DNA of 64,000 nt, from contig JASANH010001723.1 in NCBI GenBank assembly GCA_030248295.1, forward strand, positions 930,001-994,000, given 5' to 3'. The notes under the pieces were generated by a model that did not search any database, had not been told where the DNA came from, and saw nothing but the letters and a program-made list of their open reading frames with translations. Positions 26,633 through 37,200 of this stretch are shown in pieces. Position 1 is the stretch's first letter. The number at the start of each line of letters is the position of its first letter. Source of the stretch: Mesodorylaimus sp. YZB2_4 (Eukaryota > Nematoda > Enoplea > Dorylaimida > Dorylaimidae). Made by a program: the position numbers and the translations under genes.

Positions 26633-27064
26633 TCATATCTTGCCAGGCCGGGAAGACGATCGAGGCTGATCCTGCTGGCGCCGATTCCCCTCGAGTATGT
26701 TGATGATATCGGGACTCATTTCGGCATTGTTGGGACCGATCGACGCGGACGACGACTTCCTCGACGGCGGAGGCGGGCCGCGCTTGAACAACTGATCCAA
26801 CTCGTCTAGCAAGGACGTCAGTTCTTTGTCCATACGGTTCAGTTCCTCGGCCGGGTTCAACGGCGGCTGCCCCTCGAAGTCATTGTCGAAGACCCAGTCC
26901 GGCATGCGCTGAGATGGTTTGCCCGGATGAAGCGACTCTTGCACTTTCTCGGCACCGAACTTGGTCAACTCGGCGCTCGGCACCTTGGCGATCTTGGCCC
27001 ACTCTCCCACCGTTCCTGCCACCTTCCCGTCGCTCGCGCCTGGTGCCAAGGATCGATTCGCCAT
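26633..27064 (-). CDS. Unrecognised small protein
   Basis: One exon of 143 residues from ATG at 27064. Composition is coding-like: an acidic middle (DKELTSLLDELDQLFKRG, likely helical) and a Pro/Ser-rich segment PPPPSRKSSSASIG. No signal peptide or membrane span. Because the frame continues open upstream past 27064 to 27100, an extra 5' exon is possible. I do not recognise the family. Confidence 0.45.
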   Translation of the reverse strand: MANRSLAPGASDGKVAGTVGEWAKIAKVPSAELTKFGAEKVQESLHPGKPSQRMPDWVFDNDFEGQPPLNPAEELNRMDKELTSLLDELDQLFKRGPPPPSRKSSSASIGPNNAEMSPDIINILEGNRRQQDQPRSSSRPGKI

Positions 27065-27925
27065 CACTGCCCACGCGACCGTACAACACGACGTCACCAC
27101 ATGGAATGAGCCGTCCTGGTCACAGTTATGAGCTCTAGGAGCCTACTTACACTGCCAACGCTTTACACTCTCGTCATGTCGAGTCTCTTAGGTTGTTCTC
27201 CTCTTCTAGTCTCGACAGAGCGAGTGTGATAAGTGTTATGAGAATAAGGTAGGGAAATTACTCATGGCAGAACTATTTGAGAGTGAAGTTTAATTGTGCC
27301 ACATTCTGGCATCAAAGTTCTCCCAAATAAGTGATGAGTTTATGCTCAAAATCAGCACGGACACCCTTGCAGTACTGTGCGTGCAATGCACTCAATGTAC
27401 ATCAGTCAGTTCCTCCCTTCTTAACCTCTTCTCCATTTAAAACCTCATAACAAAACTCCCATGGGCCAACGATAAGTCACAGATTGCACTCTCGATAGGT
27501 ATCCCACACCGACTGGGAACTATTTGAGTAAGGGGGAATTTCTTCAGCCATGTGAGTCCCAGGAGGGGAAACAAAATGAGTATTTATGGTATGTGCATGT
27601 ATGTAAGCCCGAATGTATGTTTTCATCTGTGCTCAAATCGGCGCCCACCGAAGCGAAGCGCCACAGTCTTACATGCTGTAAATGCCACGCCCTTTCGTGA
27701 CAAGCGACCGCAAGGTGTAACTAGTAGGCATTGGAGGAATAGATTGTCGCTGATGAGCTCGAAGCCTTACTCGAGAGAGATGTGTGCAGTGAGGACAGTT
27801 TGACCCCTATCTGCAGATGCCAATATTTACACTATCTATGTTGCTCTATTGGATAGCTTTATTTGGGATGGCAGGGATTTCAATCCAGGGCACAAAAGAG
27901 GCCTAGCTACTACATAAATCCTTCC
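27065..27925. other. Intergenic
   Basis: Only short frames on both strands; nothing recognised. Confidence 0.4.
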
Positions 27926-28752
27926 TCACTGTTCTGCGCCGGCCACTTTGTCATGCGGATAGCCATGAGTGAAATAGTAATCCAAATGCGCCAATCGCCA
28001 CGAGGGTAAATATTCGTTTGGAAAAGTGTATTTCCAGAAATCTGGTGACGTGCGCATTGTGGCCGCCATCAAAGCCGCTTTGTGTGCGCGAGGATTCGAG
28101 AACGAATACGTGTCTACTGACAAATTTGGTAATAACGAGTGCAGTGTCTTGAATCGGGAAGTGTCGTACAGATAGGCCTTCTCCCACGAAGTAGGATACA
28201 CCGATGGCACGACCACACGCCACGATCTTGACTCATCGATCCGCCGCTCCAAGTTTCGATCACCACGCACCTTATCGACGGGTTCAGGTCGCCGAATATG
28301 GCTCGGATTATATTCGCCATACCGCCTCTTCCATAGGTCGCTCGACTGTGACCGCGATCGACGGGGTCGGAAGGTGCTGTAGTCGATCTGCGTCTGAAAT
28401 CTAGTCCAGACTCCATCCATGCCCGACAGGCTTGCTCACTTACCTCGAGAGTTGGTTTTGGCCCAAATATCCCAAACGGGGCCAAGGGCATTGGAAGGTG
28501 GTTCAAGGGTGGCTCCAGCCATTCCCTCGGTTCGGGATCCAGACCCAAAGGGCACAATTCGTAGTAACCTCGTCCACGAAACAGAGGTGCACGGGACACG
28601 TGAAAGGTGTCCCTGACGAATTGGTCATAAGCACGGACATTGGGAGTCGCTTTCTTAGCTCCACTGCGCTTGAACGTTTCAGGCGTGAATGGTTTGGCAT
28701 TCTCCGACGAAAGAGAGCGCTGAAGAGGAGGTCTCAGAGGAGCTGAAGCCAT
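27926..28752 (-). CDS. Unrecognised 258-residue protein rich in Arg, Tyr and Pro
   Basis: Exons 28444-28752 and 27926-28393 on the minus strand join in frame. The intron between them is 50 bases with good splice sites. The sequence is rich in Arg, Tyr, Trp and Pro (for example WKRRYGEYNP and SWEKAYLYDTSRF), without signal peptide or membrane helix. Such composition is seen in cytoskeletal or filament-associated proteins, but that is only an impression; no known domain is recognised. Confidence 0.6.
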
Positions 28753-29087
28753 TGTCAGTCGCAGCTTTGAGTAGCAAGCGAGCGACTGCGGCCAGGAATA
28801 GCTGACGAAATAAACGAGTCGGGCTGAAAGAAATTTTAAAACTTTAGGCTGTTCCGAAAGGTGACGTAAGAGGCAGGTCCCGTGTACGTATAACAAGGTA
28901 GACGAGGATGCCGCCTGGTCAAAATCAGCCGCGACTTAATCAGGTACGGTATTGTACCTCACTTCAGTCCATGCGCAAGACGGAACACATCACAGTCTAA
29001 ATTAAATGAGGCATAGAGATCACTTCAATAAGTGTCCGATTTAAAAGAGCAACAACATGAAACCCTCCGTGTCACTTGACATCAAAA

Positions 29088-29444
29088 TTATTTCTTTGCG
29101 CCTGATTTCTTCATGCTTTTCTTGGCCATCCACCATTCCAAACTAACGTATATGACCAGCATCACGGAGCCCAAGGCCGTGAACACATAACCAACGGTCT
29201 TGAACAGGGGATGACTCTCGAAAGTGATTATTATCACTCCACCGAACAGGATCATGATTGCATTTAAGAATACAACCATACTCGTGAGCAATATGTATTG
29301 TTGAGAACCACCGAATATGTTCCCATTGACGCCGAATATCACATCCGTAAATTCGACTGGCTGCAATTCGTTCGCCAATTGACGCATAGTTGGTGCGAGG
29401 GTTGCTGGGCTTTTTTTCACTTTTCCTTTATCGCCATGCACCAT
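29088..29444 (-). CDS. Small two-helix membrane protein
   Basis: Single exon of 118 residues. After a basic, polar N-terminus (MVHGDKGKVKKSP) there are two hydrophobic helices (ILLTSMVVFLNAIMILFGGV and YVFTALGSVMLVIYVSLEWW) and a very basic end KKSMKKSGAKK, a dilysine-type ending typical of endoplasmic reticulum proteins. Its start lies 218 bases from the RAD51C start on the other strand, so the two probably share a bidirectional promoter. Family not recognised. Confidence 0.65.
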   Translation of the reverse strand: MVHGDKGKVKKSPATLAPTMRQLANELQPVEFTDVIFGVNGNIFGGSQQYILLTSMVVFLNAIMILFGGVIIITFESHPLFKTVGYVFTALGSVMLVIYVSLEWWMAKKSMKKSGAKK

Positions 29445-29662
29445 TTTTTGTTTTAAATTCTGCAATTATCAGGAAAAAATCAGTTTGGTCTGCAACTTTA
29501 TCTGTTTTCTCTGTTTGATTTTTAATTTTCCCGCATATTTTGCGTTATTTGACTGCTTGCCTTAAAGTTGTCTGCTGGGACGCGGAAATAAATTCCCGCT
29601 TTGTATTTTCGGCGATGACAAACTCTCACATTTACGTATCTAGGTAGATAGAATGGTCGATT

Positions 29663-31009
29663 ATGTCAAAGCCTAATCCTATTTTTAAAGACGCGTGGAC
29701 TCTACTACACAAAAAATCTAAAGACACTCACACGATCATTACGTTTTGCGAAAAGCTAGACCAAGCTCTGGGCGGCGGAATTCATTTGGGCCATGTAACT
29801 GAATTGGCCGGTCCAGCCAGTATTGGTAAAACTCAAATATGGTAGGACTTTTAAGACGTTTTTGCTGAAAGTTTTTGACATTTGCGACACTTTGTATAGT
29901 ATGCAACTTGCTGTGGATGTGCAATTCCCGAAACCATTTGTTGGTGTCAATGGAAAAGCAGTTTATGTCGATACTGAAGGCTCGTTAAAGTCGAAACGCT
30001 TGGAACAAATCGCTAAAGCTGCTGTTGAACATGTCAATGAAATTGCTTCCTCGCCGGGTAAGTTCAGTGCTGGGTGTGGTTGAACCTTCCAGTAGTCAAG
30101 AAGCCAAGTCTTGTAGTAGTCTAGTTTAGTTTACAAAAGTCTAGTGTTCTCTCTATATGTGCAGTATATGGTGGTCATGTTCTACTTTCAGAGCTGCAAG
30201 CTGCCGCTTCGAAATTCACTGTTGAATCTGTTTTGGCTGGCATCTATGTGAAGCGGTGTCTAGACTTGCCAAGTCTAACGGAGACTATTGAAGGACTTGG
30301 TTGTCTCATTCAGTTTGATCCTAAAGTGAGTTTGTCTATTGCTAGACATCTTCATCGGCCACTAAATATGTTTCGTTCAGATTAAACTAGTCATTGTCGA
30401 TAGTTTGGCTTTTCATTTTCGTGATGATCAATTGCCCGACCGTGAGTTAAGACGTCTTCTATTGCGGGCCGTGGCTTCATTAGTGCATTTAGCAGTTAAG
30501 AGCAATGTTGCGGTAAGCATGGCCTGAAACTTGATCTGGTTCGACTCTGATCTACGATTTGTTTAATCGTATTTGTAGTTTGCCCGTGGACTCGTCCACA
30601 ATCACATATTCTGTTTTAGGTAGTGGTTGTGAATCAGATGACTACGCGTCCTCTCGGTGGTGACGAAAGTTACGACGAACCGTCTCTAAACGAAATTCTT
30701 ACTCGAAACGCGGCTAACCAAATAATTCTCGGCTGGAAGAAAAGAAAGAACACTGTTTCGAATGAGTCGTTAAGTATCGATCGGTGTGCCCTATTATACA
30801 AATCCTCACATCGACCACGAGCATTAGCGCTATTTCAAATTTGCGTAAGTGGATTCGTCGCCTTGAGTGTAAACTTTAGGTACCTTTTGTGGGCTGCACT
30901 CCCTGCGATAAGTCTTCCTTGGCAGCTCATCGCCTGTTGTTGTAGTTCGTCTTAGTCATCCTTATTTTTAAATCTAATTTTTTAGGCGGACGGCATTCGA
31001 GATCTGTGA
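29663..31009 (+). CDS. RAD51C: RAD51C, RAD51 paralogue recombinase
   Basis: RAD51 paralogue that helps load RAD51 in homologous recombination repair. Six exons join in frame to 283 residues: 29663-29841, 29900-30057, 30192-30325, 30381-30512, 30620-30844, 30986-31009. The Walker A motif is GPASIGKT near residues 50-57, Walker B is KLVIVDS, and the ATP-cap region reads NQMTTRPLGG. The end QICADGIRDL corresponds to the QIKPQGFRD of human RAD51C. The N-terminal helical domain of human RAD51C (about 80 residues) is much shorter here, and the C-terminal nuclear signal tail is absent. HUS1 follows 191 bases downstream on the same strand. Confidence 0.93.
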
Positions 31010-31200
31010 TTTTTTATTGGTGAGAAAAATTTATTCTATGCTGTAAAATTTCATTATTTTCTGATTTTGACAGTGCCGAAAAGTAAAAATTTTCTTGTTC
31101 GGGCTAAGAGAGTATTGAACGAAGACGTTTCACGTCCTTACTTCGTATACTGGTAGTTTACATCTGGCTTTCAGAGTGTGTATTTAGATCGCGCTTCACG

Positions 31201-32826
31201 ATGAAGTTCGTCGCCAAGACTTCGGACACGGGCCATATCGAGAGCCTGACGCGTAAGTGCAACCTCGGCGAAAAGGAGGGTTTGGGGGTCGGTTCCAAAA
31301 GAGGCGCAGTCGTGTAAAAAGGTCCTTACTTTTCCAAGCGGTCTAGGTCATGGCGGGGAGATATGTTTCAGATTTTTGAATGAACAAAAAAATTTTTAAC
31401 TTGTAGGCCTGTAAGTTTTTCGGATTTTGAAAGGGTCAGTTCAGGAAATGGAGTCTGTGTGGTATTTATTGCCCTCGAATACCCAATCTCGTATGTTTTA
31501 TTGCTATGAAAAAGACAACTATTTTACTTCCAGGTATCGTCGTAATGGTAACGAAATTGTCGAAACAATGTGTATTACGAATTGGGCCCAACCATCTGGG
31601 TTTTTCACGGCCAGGCTCGTTACGCGCCGATGGTGGTAACAGATTCTATTGTGAGATCACTTCGGTAAGCCGCCTTCATGTTTGCAGTTCTGGTGCATTT
31701 TGGTCCTTCTCACGGTCAAACTCTGTCAAGGGAGCAGTGCTGTAAGCTTGGAGAAGGCGATGCCCTTTTATTGTCAATAAATCATATCTTTATTTAGGCA
31801 TGCTTTTTCGAAGAATATCGAATGGAAGGTTGGTCACCAAACGAGAATGAAATCTGTCTTGAGATCATGCCTGACGAATTGCATCAAGCTTTGCGTTCCG
31901 CACTTCAAGCCACTTCTCTCAAGATGAAACTGACGAAGAAGTCTAACGCGCCGTATCTTACTGTTGAAGTGAAACTGGTAAACAGCGTTTATAAAAACTG
32001 AGACTTGAACAAGGTCACATTTTCTGGTTCTAGGCGTCTCAGACGGCCAATTCTCGAAGCGTCACTCACGACGTACCAATCAGCGTCATTCCGCCGCGTT
32101 TGTGGTCAGAATTCAATGAACCGGATTTACCGAACTTTGCAGTTAGTCTATACGTGGCTAATGTGAGAATGATGCATAAAATTGTGACCGCGATGAAATC
32201 AATGTCGACCTACATGGTGAGTGGCTGGCGAGTGGGACTTGCCAGTGGAATATGCTATGCGCGCTTCAGACAATATCAGCCAACCAGAGGGGAGGCGACA
32301 TGACTTTTCACATTCGAACCGACCCAGCGGAAGTGACCACCTACTTCAAGGATTTGGTATACGCTGATTGGGGTAAGTACGAATAGGACGATCCTCGGTT
32401 TCAAATCGTGCGCTCTAAATGTTAGCCTGGAGAGTGGAGTGATTAGCACGGGAACTTTTTTGTTTGAGTTCTTATCATGGATCAAGGGGCCTTTCTCTTT
32501 TTAGGCGACGAAAATTCGCAAGCCAGCCAACGAAGTCAACTGAGCGGACGTCGAGTGGCCGAGAGACCGTGTGCTAATGATAACGGAGATAATAACGAAA
32601 CGATGTATTCGGCTCGAGTCGAAATAAAAACTTTGGCCCAGTTCTTGGCCAGTCAACAAGCCGCCCATTATCGCCTGATTTTGAGTAAGCTGCTCATTCA
32701 AAGCTACGAACCTAAGTGCATCAGTCACTCTGCATTCTAGGTATCGTGGATCACCGGTTGTTGCACTTCTGTGCTATCAGCGATGAAGTGCGGTTTCAAT
32801 ATTTTATTCCATCTGTGGACGAGTAA
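31201..32826 (+). CDS. HUS1: HUS1, checkpoint clamp subunit
   Basis: Subunit of the RAD9-RAD1-HUS1 (9-1-1) DNA damage clamp. Seven exons join in frame to 304 residues: 31201-31252, 31534-31664, 31798-31977, 32034-32216, 32270-32372, 32505-32684, 32741-32826. Family landmarks: MKFVAKTSDTG start (human MKFRAKIVDG), TKLSKQCVLRI, SRSVTHDVPISVIPPRLW, TTYFKDL, and the end FQYFIPSVDE (human LQYFIPALS). The length is close to human (280). Intron 1 is 281 bases, longer than the others. A low-complexity insert (about residues 195-225) differs from vertebrate HUS1. Being close behind RAD51C, it could be co-transcribed. Confidence 0.95.
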
Positions 32827-33180
32827 CAGATTTGTTTGCGTTTTTTCTTTGTGTCATCTTTTCCTGTCTGCTTCACGATGGTATGCAAATGAAAATCGAT
32901 TTCTGTTTGTACTTTCAGTAGCCGTTGCAATAATATCACGAGAGGCCAGCGTCATCCTCCTCCGTGTTGACTTCCATAAGCGTTGCGAGGCCTTTGCCAA
33001 AAAAACACCCAGTATCGCCCATTCTTATTGACACGGGATTTGGCTATCATGCATGCAGGGGCAAGGGCTGATAACGAGTTCCGTTCGTTAGGCGCGTTAT
33101 AAGTAGGGCGTTCCTGGGCGGCATCCAGTTGCTAGACTCGAATCAGTCCCATGAGTCGAGAGTGAGTGTGCGATCCAAGA
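32827..33180. other. Intergenic after HUS1
   Basis: No exon or repeat recognised. Confidence 0.4.
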
Positions 33181-33674
33181 TGAGTTTTGCTTTGCCCCTC
33201 TTCCACGACCAGTACGCTTGTGGTGGTGACATGAACAAAGTGGAGTACAAAACCCGATCTCGTCGACATGTGCCTGATATCGCGGGCCGTGAGGACGTCC
33301 TGCAGAAACGATCGCCCCATTTGCTCAACGAGCGCAGTCAATCTGCTCCGTCCTTCTCACATACAAAGCTGGCAGCGGTGCGATTCAAAGTGGAGGCCGA
33401 TGAGAAGGCCGCAGCAGGCCTGAGTCATACTAATCAGATCGAAAATAGTCGACCCAAGTCGGCGTTGAAATATCGTGACTATGGGTCGGTGAAGCCGAAA
33501 GAAGAAAATGATGATTCCGTGGAACTGGATGGAAGCCACAGGAAAGCTCCGCCCTTGCGAGAACGAGGGCGGACACTACTCGTCTTACTGAAGCGTCTTA
33601 GTTCCAGGGAGCTTACTAAGGAGCCGCAGCAACCCCGCGAGACGCACTTCGCTCAAGCCTGTGGAGACCATTAG
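33181..33674 (+). CDS. Possible gene, unrecognised polar protein
   Basis: Open frame from ATG at 33181 (MSFALPLFHDQYACGG) of about 163 residues, rich in Ser, Arg, Lys and Glu with SQSAPSFSH and RPKSALKYRDYG segments. The 3' end is uncertain: a splice acceptor-like TTAGTTCCAG near 33605 and a second frame ending at 33700 suggest an intron. No family recognised. Confidence 0.35.
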
Positions 33675-34214
33675 CGAACAAGAGGAGGCCGTGTTTTAGA
33701 CTTGTAAGGGATAGGATTGGATGAACACGGGTTTGATGTGGTGCAGGGTACCATGTACATTATGCTCTGGTAAACGCCAGCTCGTGCTTTGCGCTCTGTG
33801 CAATCTTGCCGAGTCCAATGAACCAAGTATATTCATATCGCAAAAATGACAAACACGCCAAGACAAACATTGTGCTCATTGAGAGTTCGAGTGAAAGTCG
33901 GTGTCCGACAATTGCGTAAATATGAATTTAGAGGAGGCCGGATTGCTTCTCGATTGCAGATATCGTCCAACATGTGCACTGAGTTCCTAGGACACCCGGT
34001 ACAATGAGGTCACCGATGATACTCGAACACTCATGTGTAAATATGTTTGGATTGGCTGAGGATGGAACCGGACGCGTTGAACTATGCAGTGGAGTTATGT
34101 CAATAAAATTCACCAGTTCGCAACTCAGCACGAATTCCTGCACTTTTTCGGCTTGGTCTATTATAAGACGGTCTACGGTCGGTGGGCTCCAGTCCTGGGT
34201 GATAGTCTTGTAAC
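33675..34214. other. Intergenic
   Basis: Nothing recognised; the promoter of the Kunitz gene is expected just before 34215. Confidence 0.4.
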
Positions 34215-37200
34215 ATGGTAGTTCGAGTCATGGTAGCGATCATCTTTGGAATCTGGCACTTCACACTGCTTTTGATAAGTAAGTCTGAGCATGCAATAAC
34301 GTTGACACTAGAGGCTTGCAGTGCTGTGCATCGTCTAGACTGCGGTTCGTCGTCAGCATTTGTCAACGGTACATGCAACCCGCAAGCAAAGATATGGACA
34401 GCTCAAGACCCCAATGATCTTCATTCTTATTTCGTCTGCACTGCGAATGGGTAAGGGCTTGGGCGGCTGGTAGTTCTTGTTCTGACAGTTCTTGCTATAG
34501 GTATTACGAAAGGCAAAACTGTCCGGTGGCTAATGGTCTAAAAAAGGTGTTTGTGCCTGCCGTGCAAGAATGCCTTCTTATGTCCAACGATGATAATACG
34601 AAACGGGTCCATCGTCTTCCTCAAGGTGGAATAGGTGATTGCTTCCTGATGGTAGCAATAGTTAGGGCACTAAAATAAGTAAGCAGCCTTCCTCTGCAGC
34701 ACCCCAAACAGTCGGTTCCAGTTGCCGATACCATACGGACTGTCTGTCTGGTGCGCAATGTGTAAATGGCTCCTGCGCATGCTGGTCGAATCATGTGGAC
34801 ATCGGGGGATACTGCTGGAGAAGTAGGCCTACCCAAGATTTGCTTTAAACCAGCTTAGGACGAAGAGATGTTCTTGTCATTATCAGAAATCAATCCCGAT
34901 GAAGCTGGATGCACTTACCAGCAACAGTGCTCAGCAGTATGGCCCAATGCACAGTGCGCGAACAACGTGTGCAAATGCCCATTTAATAGGCCGTCAGTGC
35001 AAACGAAAGACGGAGCCGTATGTGTTATAGCAGGTAAGAGCGCTTCAGTTTGCCTGATAGACGATTGGACAGGCTCGTTTCAGGCGAATGCCCAACCAAC
35101 GGCCCAAATCCTAAGCTGATTCGAGAAGACAGCAATAGCTTCGTCACTTGCTCCGGCCCGTCCCTTGCTTCTGCAACTTCTAGCGGGTGCGGACTTTGGT
35201 CCGAAATCTACGACTGCATTGAACCTACTGAAGCTCGCGAAGGATACTGTTGTCCGTCGAGGGGTATCATAATAACATGCTTCCACTGATGGGAGCCATC
35301 ATATTCAAGCTAGGTTCTTTCAGCCTTGGCTTGCATTCAGCCGTTAGAAGCTGGCATAGCGTCGCACAACACTCTCTCTTCACAAAGATTCTACTACAAC
35401 TCGGTCTTGCAGTCGTGTCAGTCATTTACTTACTTGGGGGCGGGTGGCAATGCCAACAATTTCTTGACATTACAGCAATGCGAAAGCTACTGCCAACAAA
35501 GTGAGCGTTTGCACATTCTGTGGCATGCTCCATCACCACTGCTCCTTTTAGGTTGCATCAGGGGTCAGCCGCAGTACTCATCTTCCAAGGCATCTGTTTT
35601 TGCACCGCCAGCTCAGACTTGCACTGTCGACATTGCTGGAGGAGGAAGTGGATGCAGCAGTAATTTTCAGTGTTTTCTAGCCGGATCTGCTCAACTTTGT
35701 TGCCCCGAGCCAAGTGAGCGCACAGTATACTGTATGTTCAGTGCCTGTGTCAGGGCGAGGTTCCTTTTCTAGCATTTATCTGCAGCCCGAGAGGAGGATT
35801 AACAGGAGTTACCTCTAGAAGCAGCAGACCCTACAAGCCAGGTTTTGCTGCATTCCCTGGAACTCCGGCGCCGTCGACCAGGTGGGGTACCACTGAATCG
35901 AGTTTGCCTCGCAACTTTGGTCTCATCCGAGTTTGTTCGATGTACTGCCCGTGCCAGACCATTAACATTCTTTCTTCAGATACTATTGGGATGTCGATGG
36001 ACGTCAGTGCCTCCCATTTCGATATTTAGGTCAAGGTGGAAACTTTAATAATTTTGCATCTCAATCCGACTGCGAAGCTTTCTGTGCTCGATGTGAGTGT
36101 TCATTGTTTTAACAACAGAATGCAGCGATAGCGATTGTCCTTTAGCTTTGTGCCGTTATGGTGAGCCACTGTCCAGCTCGGGCGGTGTCACTACTGCCTG
36201 CTCTGATTCCAGCGGCTGCCCAACGAGCCACGACTGCTCAAATGGAGTATGCTGCCCGACAGCACGTAAGTTTGCTGTACATGGTGTCTGACAGTAACTG
36301 ATAGCTGTTATTCGTTTGCACTTGAGTGACTTACCTCGGCTTGATTTTACCTTGAGGGACTCCTGCGAGTACGACAGTAGGCGCCAGTCAGGTACACAGA
36401 TTATGTATGTCTAACTTGCAGCACCGCACCGCCGTCATCTTAGATACCGTAATGCATTCATCTAGAGTATCGAGAGACTTCGAGACATTCTTGGTCATAC
36501 TGTACATACCTGATCATAAATCCTTTAGCACACTCGAAGTGTCCTTTTCAGAGACTATTTGCAACTTACCTCAGGCCACAGGCGGTGGGTGTGGCTCCTT
36601 CATCACCCGCTATTGGTTCAACGCTGCCACCCAAAACTGTGAGCAGTTTCAGTACTCCGGATGCCAGGGCAACGCCAATAACTTTGCCACGTCCGTGGAA
36701 TGCCTTACTTTCTGCTCTCGCGCTGCGAGTCAGTATTTTTAATCTTTTCCTGCCCTGAGATTTGATATGAAGAGCACTGACGTTATAGCAGAGCCTCAGT
36801 GCACCCACGGGTCCGCTTTGAAGGACCACACGGGCGCCTTTTACCAGTGTGCGCTTATCGGAGGCAGGAACACGGGCGGAAACGGCCTGAACCAAGCCTG
36901 TCCATCAAATTTTGAATGCTACTTTGATGGTCGAGTCTCTGGATGCTGTCCAAGCCGAGGTGACCAAGTATGCGCAACTGTCTGCCCATGCGATTTTAGC
37001 TAGTCTCCTTTCAGACTTAACATGCGGTCAGCCAGTCGACCCCGGTCGGTCGTGCGGCCCTGTTGGCAGCACGAGGTGGTATTTCGATTCTGCCGCTAAT
37101 ACTTGTCGTTCCTTTCAATATTTGGGATGTGAAGGGAACTCCAACAACTTTGTTACTGAGCGTGATTGTCGTACTTACTGCTCTGTTGACGGTAGGGGTA

